This document shows positions 9,001 to 17,700 of a stretch of 48,262 nucleotides of DNA, piece by piece (position 1 is the stretch's first letter; each line of letters begins with the position of its first letter). The stretch comes from Chitinophaga pinensis. Its GTDB lineage: Bacteria; Bacteroidota; Bacteroidia; UBA4408. A program made the position numbers and the translations under genes. The notes beneath the pieces are model-generated. The model was not told the origin of the DNA and searched no databases. It saw nothing but the letters and a program-made list of their open reading frames with translations. Location of the stretch: contig CAMBZU010000018.1 in NCBI GenBank assembly GCA_945872355.1, positions 1 through 48,262 on the forward strand. The letters run 5' to 3'.

Positions 9001-11957
9001 GGAATAGTCCTTTGAGTGGAAACTCAACAACACAAATTGTTACACAACCCGGCATATATTCTTGTTCGGCTACTTCCTGCGGAATTACTACTTATTGTAA
9101 TATCAACATTGGAGGTTCAAATACCAATATTAATTTATCAATTCTTGGACCTGATACTGTAGAAACCTGTAATGGACAAAGTGTAGTATTAACCGCTTCT
9201 GCCACGCCTGGGGTGAGCTTTATATGGAACAACGGTTTAACCAATCAAACCATTACTGCAACTACTGATGGAGATTATTTTGTAACTGCTATAGAACCAA
9301 CAGGATGCTCGGTTGCTTCTGAAGATGTTCATGTTGTAATACATCCTATATATCCAGCATTGCAAATTGCAAACCCAACAGTTTGTTATGGCGACACTAT
9401 TACATTAACTGCTAACTCTGCCTACCCCGTTCATTGGTACTCCGACCCAAATGGTTTAAATGTTATTGATACCTCATCAATGCACACAGTTTACAATGTA
9501 ACTGGCAGTTTGATAGTTTATGCCCAAGCCCTGGAAGATCCATTTTGTCCTAGCCCAATTATTCCTGTGAATGTATACTTAAATCCAAACACGGCTCCAC
9601 CTAACATTTATGGAGATTCGGCAATGTGCAATTTTCAGCCAATAAATTTGACTACTGACACCATTGGAAATATCAGCTACTACTGGAATGGCCCTAATGG
9701 TTTTTCATCAAATGCTTCACAAATAACCGCAAACATGGTTGGGGTGTATAGTTTGCATGTTAAAAGAAATGGCTGCAATTCTATGACAAGGTTTATCACT
9801 ATTTCAAACATAAATGCACCCACTCCAATATTTATTGGCGACTCTACACTATGTACAGGCGGCAATGAAGTTTTATTTGGTTTTGCTCCTGTGCCCGGAG
9901 TATGGAATTATATAGATAACAATAATGTTTTAAATACCGGGTCATCTGTTAACCTCTCTCCTGTGGCATTGGCAGATAGTGGTAACTATCAATTCTTTTA
10001 CGAGTATATGGGTTGCAAAAGCGATACACTTACTACACATGTTTCCGTAAATATTACTAATCCTGCTCCTTTAGTAACAAATGATACTGTATGTTATAAT
10101 GCAACAGCGCTATTGTTTGCCGATAGTACTTTTACCATTAATTGGTTTTCGAATCCTACCGGCACACTATTGATTGGAACAGGAAATAATATTCATCTTA
10201 ATAATGTTTTAAATGCTTTCACTGTATATGCGCAAGCAGCTGGTGTATGCCCCTCTTCATTGGTTGCTGGCAATATAGCAATTAGCCCCGAAGCATATGC
10301 TCCTAACATTTATGGCGACACTGTGATGTGTAATTTTAGCACTGTTACATTAACTACCGACAACCTTTCAAATTATTTATATTATTGGGCAGGTCCTAAT
10401 AGTTATGCCGCAACTACCAGCACTGCTTCTACTTCTATAGTTGGACAATATACTTTAAATGTTGATAGAGGAAATTGTTTATCAATTCCTGCCTATATTA
10501 CTGTTTCAAATATTAGTTCTCCTGCACCAAGCTTTACAGGAGACACAACACTTTGCACGGGAGATAATCTTTCGCTTACAGCTAATTCAATATATACAAA
10601 TGTTACCTGGTATCATATAGGAAATAGCGGCAATGAAGCTCCTGGCTCAAGTATCAATATACCAGTAACTCAATTATCAGATAGTGGCTCATACTATTAT
10701 TATTATGATTACTTAGGATGCCGGAGCGATACAGCTCAAGCTAATGTATTTATTCATGATATGCCTCAGGTATCATTAGATTCAGCACTCACAGTTTGTG
10801 ATGGCCAAAGTATTACTGTTATTCCCTCCTATTCCTTTTGCGATAGTGTATATTGGGTGTATCCAAATGCATTCATACAATCATCAGCTGCTTTACAGTT
10901 TGCTGTTGCAGATACAAACATGAGCGGTATTTATACTTTTCATGCAGGAATTGTGGGATGTTTTAACGACACTTCAAAAATAAATATTAACGTAAACTAT
11001 ACTTACAAACCTTCCATTCCTAGCACCTTTAACCTTTGCCAGGGGGATACTGTTTTGTTTCACATCAGCAATGACAATTCCAATACCACCTATCATTGGA
11101 TAGGTTCAAATGGCGCCAACTTTTACACCTTTGGCGATACTGTTTTCAACAATATTAATATTTCAGACACCGTAGTTTACAAAATAATTGCTTCCGCAAA
11201 TGGTTGTATAAGCGATACAGCAAGCGTTGATGTTAATATACAAGGCACCCCTCCAGCAATGCCTATTTACAATAATTTGCCAGCATGCTTGGGTGATGAT
11301 GTTTTGTTATGGACCAACAGCTCCACCATTTATAGCGCACATTGGAACGGGCCAGTAAATTATACTGCCGATGCTGATACCATCACAATTAATGGAGCAA
11401 CTACTAATTATGGTAATTATTCTGTTTATATGGAAAGTAGTTTTGGTTGCAAAGGGGCATTAACATCACAAAATATTATTGTTAATGCATTGCCTACTGT
11501 TTCTCTTGGAAGTGATACTACTATATGCAATTACAATCCTTTTGTTTTGCAAACAACACAGCCATTCATTTCATACTATTGGAATACAAGCGAAAGTACG
11601 CAGCAAATTTTGGTCGACTCTTCGGGTACTTTTTGGGTACAGGTTACAGACAATAATGGTTGCGTGAATACAGATACCATTGGCATTAACATGTTACATT
11701 GCAATTTAAAACTAGGAAATGTAATCACACCAGATGGAGATGGATTAAACGATATGTTTTTTGCAGGTGGCGAAGATTTGAAGCAGTTTCACTTAATTGT
11801 TTATAATCGTTGGGGGAAAAGTGTTTACGAAACTTCTACGGTAAGCGACAGATGGAATTGTGAATGCAATGCAGGAACATATTATTACGTGATAGAAGCA
11901 GTTGATATAAACAACAAAAAGGGCAACTGGAAAGGATTTATTACTTTATTTAAGTAA
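6006..11957 (+). CDS. Giant beta-propeller/Ig-like protein with T9SS type B sorting domain
   Basis: A 1983-residue secreted protein. The signal peptide covers about residues 1-20 (LLLSQLSKSQS). Residues about 25-470 form SBBP-type propeller repeats with recurring 'GNxFVTGxF', 'FG' and 'DIFIxKxxxxGxxLWxxxxGG' patterns. From about 540 to 1890 there is a long series of Ig-like modules marked by 'C.GD...L.....W....' and 'G.Y...' motifs. The C-terminus (about residues 1900-1983, starting 'LGNVITPDGDGLNDMF' and with 'YNRWGKSVYE') is the gliding-motility-associated type B domain that directs export by the T9SS. It is likely a surface adhesin or matrix protein; no enzyme motif is seen. It has its own promoter at 5938-5967. 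Confidence 0.9.
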   Translation: MNKTYKIFLVFLLLSQLSKSQSFFKQVVGGSGMDEINDIARDSIGNIYSTGYFSSPIAQFGSIMLTNTSPINTSDVFISKTSPTGTILWSKKIGGPNQDKGKAISLDKLGNIFVTGTFIGSISFGPGLNLFADNGSADIFICKYDNAGNFLWAQNVGGPQGDEVYDITADHAGNAILTGQYIANAHFGSMLVTSALDTSGTQFTYDIFILKLSPYGSVKWLKTGSAKYDDRGTALAVDSINNVFVTGQFSDTIQFTQTYPNNVFNTCFVMKLDSAGNELNMVRFSGSSSAANSICVNNNSEVLICGDFTGNLLFYTSPLNQLVNPFSRKIFIAKFDNNLNYLFGKSYGSTKSVSAKRIVAGNDLSFFVFGEFKCSFSEFSSFYGTGVFNSIGYQDLFVAKFENSGNAIWQRQLGGKENDFANGLICNNQNKPVIAGSFIDELYYPNHLANISSFSSTIYNVNSFCNDNKYNRYDSLLSHGYGDGFISNAIDTLREPMDFYLRDENSNCQRPSLKPCIVDRGVYLHDQRMVCLPDTVNACDSASFKVNHKVQDYVSPNYTNIWSIGTSADNGSSVTINTSGTLVLTTSSVDGCYVDKDTIVVNIGQTPQAPLITDNLGFNTDSLLPTNPITYCSSVLLPTVITASGVVSPNVLTWFPSYGASGSNYLVTNENTVTAIITTPFGCSASSEIILYIDSFPPAVHGYSIEPYTINVCSGSPYEYQLAESNWLPVITSDTNLTVNCYVNGSSMWGGFENYHLIPNNDSATFISKIFPNTSGIYTFMWEFIRTNPCGADTDQVTVTHYINVNPGVTITPDVSLLQTCELQTITLTANSTVPTIWDLNGLIDSVNTTVTVPAFHGDYIAYYYMPTNALGYAQVCADTIKFIDYIRPNLIAYPSDAYICPGDSVKLTMTFQNAISYSWYGPVGLMTNYTGNVAYATIPGGYYCLAMNSDSCTVQSIIKIVKQYSTPYLVADPPTNIVCFNNPAELTVICNDNALIVWNSPLSGNSTTQIVTQPGIYSCSATSCGITTYCNINIGGSNTNINLSILGPDTVETCNGQSVVLTASATPGVSFIWNNGLTNQTITATTDGDYFVTAIEPTGCSVASEDVHVVIHPIYPALQIANPTVCYGDTITLTANSAYPVHWYSDPNGLNVIDTSSMHTVYNVTGSLIVYAQALEDPFCPSPIIPVNVYLNPNTAPPNIYGDSAMCNFQPINLTTDTIGNISYYWNGPNGFSSNASQITANMVGVYSLHVKRNGCNSMTRFITISNINAPTPIFIGDSTLCTGGNEVLFGFAPVPGVWNYIDNNNVLNTGSSVNLSPVALADSGNYQFFYEYMGCKSDTLTTHVSVNITNPAPLVTNDTVCYNATALLFADSTFTINWFSNPTGTLLIGTGNNIHLNNVLNAFTVYAQAAGVCPSSLVAGNIAISPEAYAPNIYGDTVMCNFSTVTLTTDNLSNYLYYWAGPNSYAATTSTASTSIVGQYTLNVDRGNCLSIPAYITVSNISSPAPSFTGDTTLCTGDNLSLTANSIYTNVTWYHIGNSGNEAPGSSINIPVTQLSDSGSYYYYYDYLGCRSDTAQANVFIHDMPQVSLDSALTVCDGQSITVIPSYSFCDSVYWVYPNAFIQSSAALQFAVADTNMSGIYTFHAGIVGCFNDTSKININVNYTYKPSIPSTFNLCQGDTVLFHISNDNSNTTYHWIGSNGANFYTFGDTVFNNINISDTVVYKIIASANGCISDTASVDVNIQGTPPAMPIYNNLPACLGDDVLLWTNSSTIYSAHWNGPVNYTADADTITINGATTNYGNYSVYMESSFGCKGALTSQNIIVNALPTVSLGSDTTICNYNPFVLQTTQPFISYYWNTSESTQQILVDSSGTFWVQVTDNNGCVNTDTIGINMLHCNLKLGNVITPDGDGLNDMFFAGGEDLKQFHLIVYNRWGKSVYETSTVSDRWNCECNAGTYYYVIEAVDINNKKGNWKGFITLFK

Positions 11958-11978
11958 TAAATCTATAATCCATGTTAC

Positions 11979-12665
11979 TTATATAGCGGCTTGTATGCCT
12001 TGCTGTGCTTGCTGTTTTAGCTTTCCAAAAATAGCCTCTTCCACTTTATGAAACTCATCTTTGTGAAACGACTGGGTAAATTGCCCTGCTTCTAAATAGC
12101 ATATTTGATGGCAAATTGCCAACAATGGATCTATAATATGTGATGAAATAAAAATAGTTTTTCCCTTATTAAATAAGGCTGTAATAATCCACTCTAAAAT
12201 TTTATTGCTCTCTAAATCTAGTCCATTAAATGGTTCATCAAAAAGGTATATTTGTTTGTCTTGCTTTAATATACCTAGCAAAGCCAACTTCTTTTTCATG
12301 CCGGTGGAGTAGGTCTCAATTAAATCATTTAGTGGCAGTTTAAAATAGTTTTGTAATACATCCAACTGAAACGCTTCATTGCTATTTTTAAAGATATTCA
12401 AATACTCTTGCCCTGTAATGTTGCTATAAAAATAATTATTAGTTTCTAAATAAGCAATGGTATTAAAATCAATATTGTTATGATCTTTAATGATACTTCC
12501 TTTAGTTGTTTTTATGATGCCCGATAAGGCATTAAAAAAAGTGCTTTTTCCGGCCCCATTTAAACCTGCAAGCCCAATAATTTTAGGCTCTTCAAACTCA
12601 AAAGTGAGTTTATTTAAAATCATGTTATTATCAAATGATACGTTGAGTTCGTTAATCTTTATCAT
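11979..12665 (-). CDS. ABC transporter ATP-binding protein
   Basis: A 228-residue ABC ATPase. Walker A is GLNGAGKS at residues 34-41, the signature loop is YSTGMKKK at about 119-126 (a variant of LSGGQ, common in CcmA/bacitracin-type exporters), Walker B is IYLFDEP at 139-145 and the D-loop GLD is at 148-150. The H-loop His is in 'FISSHI'. It energises export by the membrane protein encoded just upstream, with which it overlaps by 14 bases, so the two are translationally coupled. The substrate is unknown. Similar pairs in Bacteroidota sit in drug- or lipid-export-like systems, but nothing here decides between those. Confidence 0.93.
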   Translation of the reverse strand: MIKINELNVSFDNNMILNKLTFEFEEPKIIGLAGLNGAGKSTFFNALSGIIKTTKGSIIKDHNNIDFNTIAYLETNNYFYSNITGQEYLNIFKNSNEAFQLDVLQNYFKLPLNDLIETYSTGMKKKLALLGILKQDKQIYLFDEPFNGLDLESNKILEWIITALFNKGKTIFISSHIIDPLLAICHQICYLEAGQFTQSFHKDEFHKVEEAIFGKLKQQAQQGIQAAI

Positions 12666-13599
12666 TAAAATAGAGGTTTAAATTTTGCACTGCTTTTTTA
12701 TAATAAACTAAGCTAAAAAGAATGGGCAAAGGAAGTAAAAACGGAATAAGGCAAGCCATAGAAACTATGCCAAGTGTAATATTGGAAGCTGAATTTTTCT
12801 GCTGTGGCACATAGCTATTGTATTTAAAGCAAATAGCAAAGGCAAGCAAGGCCAATTGAATACCCAAAAACAAGCAATTTATTTCTATAAAATCAGGATG
12901 GAAAATACTGTTTAAAATAAGCACCGGAACAAATAACAAACAGATATAAATACCCTGCTTTTTTAATTTTTCGTTTAAAAAATCTTTAGCATTGTTGTGA
13001 TTTGCTTTTAAAATATGAATGGGTTCAAATTCATTATAAAAATTGATGATGTTTGTTATCATAAACCACAACAAAAGCAAAGGAAGAAACCTTATCCAAC
13101 AAGTGGCTATTGCAATTATATAAAGCGGAATAAGGCCTAAAAATGACTTTCTAAAACCACTAATCCATTCAAAGAAATAAGCTGCAGGCAATAGTGTTGA
13201 AATATTTTTAAAGCTTGTTTTTTGTATGGGTTTAAATTGCCAAAGTGGGACAAACCACAATAGCACAAGTAGCATTGGAAAGTAAAAATAATACCTTGTA
13301 AAAATTGCTGTTATTGTAAAAGGCAATGTAAGTAGCACATACTCTGCATACATTTGCCAATGCCAGTTTTCTAAATGTAATTGCGCAAAGTTTTTATCTT
13401 TTCTGCTTACTTGTAAACCAAGGCAAAAGAACAGCAGCACTGCAACTAAAAGCAATCCGTAATTTAAATTTTGATAGACCATAAATGAGCCCAAAGAAAA
13501 CGCTGCAATCACAAATGGAAGCAGTATTGACCCTATGCCACCATCTTTCAGTGCTCTTATTATTTGAAGATATCTGATATAGATTAAAGTAAAAGTCAT
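12652..13599 (-). CDS. ABC transporter membrane subunit
   Basis: A 315-residue, very hydrophobic protein with about eight predicted membrane spans grouped in pairs (for example around residues 25-60, 90-120, 150-185, 215-270 and 280-300). No soluble domain is seen. It overlaps the start of the ATPase gene by 14 bases and is assigned as its permease from this coupling and its topology. The sequence alone does not identify a named permease family. The ATG start at 13599 follows the MazG-like gene by 62 bases. Confidence 0.8.
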   Translation of the reverse strand: MTFTLIYIRYLQIIRALKDGGIGSILLPFVIAAFSLGSFMVYQNLNYGLLLVAVLLFFCLGLQVSRKDKNFAQLHLENWHWQMYAEYVLLTLPFTITAIFTRYYFYFPMLLVLLWFVPLWQFKPIQKTSFKNISTLLPAAYFFEWISGFRKSFLGLIPLYIIAIATCWIRFLPLLLLWFMITNIINFYNEFEPIHILKANHNNAKDFLNEKLKKQGIYICLLFVPVLILNSIFHPDFIEINCLFLGIQLALLAFAICFKYNSYVPQQKNSASNITLGIVSMACLIPFLLPLPILFSLVYYKKAVQNLNLYFNDKD

Positions 13600-13661
13600 A
13601 GCTCAATTAAATGTATTGATACAATCAAGAAAATATACCATTATCATTTGTTTAAACGCAA

Positions 13662-13982
13662 TTATAATTTGTTATTGTTGTGATGTCTATCATGATCGCG
13701 TTCAGCTTTTTTAGCCATGTTTAATTCTAATTGCTTTTGTAAATCAACGCCCGTTTGATTGGCCAAGCAAATCAATACAAATAACACATCAGCAAGCTCT
13801 TGCCCAAGGTCTTTATGATCATTTTCTTTAAACGATTGTTCCCCATATTTTCTTGAAATAATTCGAGCTACTTCACCAACTTCTTCTGTTAAAATGGCCA
13901 TGTTGGTAAGTTCATTAAAGTAGCGTACACCGTGTGTCTTAATCCATTCGTCAACGGCCTCCTGCGCTTGATTTATTGTCAT
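13662..13982 (-). CDS. MazG-like nucleotide pyrophosphohydrolase
   Basis: A 106-residue all-alpha NTP pyrophosphatase. The Mg-binding motif is visible as EEVGE at residues 33-37 and ELADV at 62-66 (the ExxE...ExxD pattern). The length fits the single-domain MazG-like/dCTPase-related group rather than the double-domain E. coli MazG. It should hydrolyse (d)NTPs to monophosphates, with a house-cleaning role in the cytoplasm. The C-terminus is rich in His, Asp and Asn. It lies 5 bases downstream of the 157-residue gene and may share its transcript. Confidence 0.9.
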   Translation of the reverse strand: MTINQAQEAVDEWIKTHGVRYFNELTNMAILTEEVGEVARIISRKYGEQSFKENDHKDLGQELADVLFVLICLANQTGVDLQKQLELNMAKKAERDHDRHHNNNKL

Positions 13983-13987
13983 ATTAT

Positions 13988-14461
13988 TTATATTTGAATA
14001 GCTTCAATTTCATTTTTATAATCGTATTGCAAATCTTCATCTAATTTAAGTAAAGCCTTATCAATTTTAATGATTTGGCGATTATATAAATTAATGAGCG
14101 AAGTGCTAGATGATTGATCTGTAAAGGGTTTTATTTTGTGGCAAATATGTATCAATACTGCCACTTCTACATTTTTACTTCCCGAAAATTTAATGTATTT
14201 ATTTGCTAATCGAACCACCTTCCTTAGTTTTTTTAGCATATTACTGAAATTTAATACCACTAAATTTTCAAAGAATTCATCAATTTCGGCTTTAATATTT
14301 TGAATGTACTCAAGTTCATTATCGGCCTCATAAAGTAAATACGTAAGCAACTCTTTGTTTTCTCTTTTGTATTTGGAAATACGCAGGCAAATTTGAATCA
14401 TATCCTTTGGGCTCAAATTATGCAATGCTGCTTTTAACTCATTGCTACTTGCACTTTTCAT
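13988..14461 (-). CDS. Conserved-looking helical hypothetical protein
   Basis: A 157-residue cytoplasmic protein that I do not recognise. It is predicted to be almost entirely helical and highly charged, with stretches such as 'RKVVRLANKYIKFSG' and a 'LSPKDMIQICLRISKYKRENKELL' region (residues about 16-39). It has no signal peptide, membrane span or enzyme motif. It is the first gene of a possible minus-strand unit continuing with the MazG-like gene (5-base gap) and the ABC pair. The function is unknown. Confidence 0.75.
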   Translation of the reverse strand: MKSASSNELKAALHNLSPKDMIQICLRISKYKRENKELLTYLLYEADNELEYIQNIKAEIDEFFENLVVLNFSNMLKKLRKVVRLANKYIKFSGSKNVEVAVLIHICHKIKPFTDQSSSTSLINLYNRQIIKIDKALLKLDEDLQYDYKNEIEAIQI

Positions 14462-14737
14462 TAATAATAATTTATTTAATAAAGTTTAAAGTTTAAATTA
14501 CATGCTGTAAAAATAGCCTAAATATTAACTTGAAAAAATAGGTTTCTCACTATTAAAAAGCAAGTCGGTTTAGCCTAATATTTCAACTATTTTAATCAAT
14601 TTTAGATGAACAAAGTTAAACTTTGAATTAAGAAATTAACCCCTTGTTAGCACCGCTATGTTAAATGATTGTTGAATAGCACTAATTTTAAAACTATTTT
14701 TTATATTTACCGCTTACTATCAGTAGCAATAGCAGGT

Positions 14738-17700
14738 ATGAAATTCATTTTTACAGCAGTGTTTTTTTTAATGTTCGGCCTCGCTAATGCGCAAGTTTCA
14801 GACAATTTTACTGATGGTGATTTTACCACAGGTACGCAGTGGACCGGAGATGATTCTGTATTTGTTGTAGCTCCTGTGCTTGCAAACAATCAACTGAGAT
14901 CTAACAAAACAATCACAAACAGTAGTTTTTATTTATCAACGCCAAATACGCTCATTAACAATTGCCAGTGGGAGTTTTTTGCCAATTTGCAATTTAATAC
15001 TTCTAGCGCAAATTATGTTGATGTGTTTTTAACTTCGGATAATGCAAATTTGCAAGCTGCTAGTTTAAATGGCTATTTTGTGCGTATAGGAAGCACGCAA
15101 GATGATATTTGTTTGTATAAAAGGGTTGCTGGATTAAATACCAAAATTATTGATGGCCTTGATGCAGTCACCAATTTTTCGAACAATACAGTGAAAATAA
15201 AGGTGATTAGAACTGCTGCAAATGATTGGTCATTAGCACGTGACATGAGCGGCACAGGAAATAGTTATACTTTAGAAGGCACAATTAATGATGCTACAGT
15301 TACAACAAGTGGTTTTTTTGGTTTTTCGATCATTCAATCAACTGCCTCTTTTTTTCAAAAACATTTTTTTGATGATATTGCTGTAGGTCCTATTGTTTTA
15401 GATACTACACCGCCGCAATTAATAAGTGCTACTGCCATAAATAATAACAATGTAGATGTGTTATTTAGCGAATTTGTAAGTACCGCAACTTGCCAAAATG
15501 TTGCAAATTACAATATCAATAACGGCATTAATATTACCAGCGCAACAAGGGATTTAACCAATTATGCTTTAGTACATTTAGTGCTCACAAACAGTTTGAT
15601 AAATAACACAACTTATAGTTTAACCGTTAATAATGTTGATGATCTTTCTGCAAATATAATTACCCCAAATAGCAATGTAAATTTTAGTTATATTGTTGCA
15701 TCTAGTGCGCAGTTCAGAGATATTATCATTAATGAAATTTATACAGATCAAACGCCACTGGTTGGTTTGCCCAATGCAGAATTTGTAGAAATATACAATC
15801 GTTCATCAAATTCATTTAATTTAAACGGTTGGAAAATTAGTGATCCAACAACCAATGGCACCATCGGCAACTGTACTATTTTGCCTGGTCAGTATCTTGT
15901 ACTTTGCGCCAATGCTGACACCTCATTATTTCAAGCTTTTGGAAATGTAAAAGGTGTAACTTCATGGCCTTCGTTAAACAATGCTTCAGACATACTTTTC
16001 TTGAAAACAGACTTAGGTGTTTTTATTGATAGTGTTAGCTATGCAGATACTTGGTACCAAGATGCAGTAAAGGCTGTAGGAGGTTGGTCATTAGAATTAA
16101 TTAATCCTACTATTGCCAGTAATTGTGCAGGTGGTGGAAACTGGATAGCCAGCAATCATCCTTCTGGAGGAACACCAGGACAAGTAAATTCAGTTTACAA
16201 TGGCACGCCTGACAATACACCGCCACAAATTATTGGCACCGAAACACCTAATGCAACAACGCTCAATATTTGCTTCAGCGAAGCCATTAATCCTCAATTA
16301 TTAATCAATTCAAATTTCAATATTAATAACGGAATTGGTTTGCCAATAGCAATTAGCATAAATGGAAATTGTGTAAGTTTAACTTTATCCAATGCGCTGC
16401 AAGTGGCAGTTAATTACAGTATTTCTTGTAGTAATTTAAGCGATTGCTCGGGAAATATATTAACTCCTGCCAGCTTCAATTTTATTTATTTTTTGCCAAC
16501 GCCATTTGATGTAGTAATCAATGAAATAATGGCTGACCCTTCGCCTATAGTGGGCCTGCCCGATGCTGAATATATTGAGTTGTATAACCGAACAGCATAC
16601 AATATCAGCACCAATGGTTGGACAATTGAACACGGTATTACCATAAGAAATTTACCAAATGTAACAATCCCAGCAGATAGTTTTTTAGTGCTCACCAATA
16701 CTGCGGCATTAGCCGATTTAAGCATCTATGGCAATGTGGTTGCTGTGCCCAGTTTAAGCACAACTGCAATTACAAATGCCGGTACAAGCCTTAAAATTAA
16801 AGATAACAATGGCCAAATTATTCACCAAGTAACCTACAGCGATCAATGGTATAACGATGCTGGCAAGGCGGCCGGAGGTTGGTCATTAGAAATGATTGAT
16901 CCTTCTAATCCATGTGCAGCCGGCACCAATTGGACCGCATCAAACAATGCTGATGGCGGCACACCGGGAAAAAAGAATTCCGTTTTTGGCCCCAATGCCG
17001 ATATAGTAGCACCTAATTTTGGGAGTGTAAGAATTGTAAATAGCAATCAATTAGAAATTGAGTTTACAGAGCCAATCGTTAACTTTTTAAGTTTAAATGC
17101 ATCTCAATTTAGTGTGAATGCCGGTTTAGGGAGTCCTTCATCCATAAGCTTTAGTGGAACACCTGCTAACAGCGTTTTGCTGTCTTTTTCAAACGCCATG
17201 CAATTGAATGTGATTTATACTGTTACGCTTAATGCTGTTTTAAATGATTGTGCAGGCAATAGCAGTGCAGCAATTTTATCTGCTAACTTTTCAAACTACA
17301 ATGCAAAAGCATTTGATATTGTATTAAACGAAATAATGGCCGATCCAGATCCTACTGTTGGTTTGCCAAATTTTGAATATGTTGAATTACTAAACAGATC
17401 AGCTTTTCCAATTAATTTAGCGCGTTGGCAACTAAAGTATGGCAGTAGTTTTAAAACCTTACCATCAGCATCTATTAATCCGGGTGAATATGTTATACTT
17501 TGCGCTGCTAACGCCTATCAAAGTTTGCAAAATTTTGGGAAAACAATTGTTGTTGCAGGTTTATCTTCAACTGCTATTACTAATGCTGGCACTACATTGG
17601 TAATAGCAGACACTTCAGGAAATGTGATACATGCTGTTAATTACAACGATACATGGTATGGCAACAGCAATAAAGTTAATGGAGGCTATAGTTTAGAACA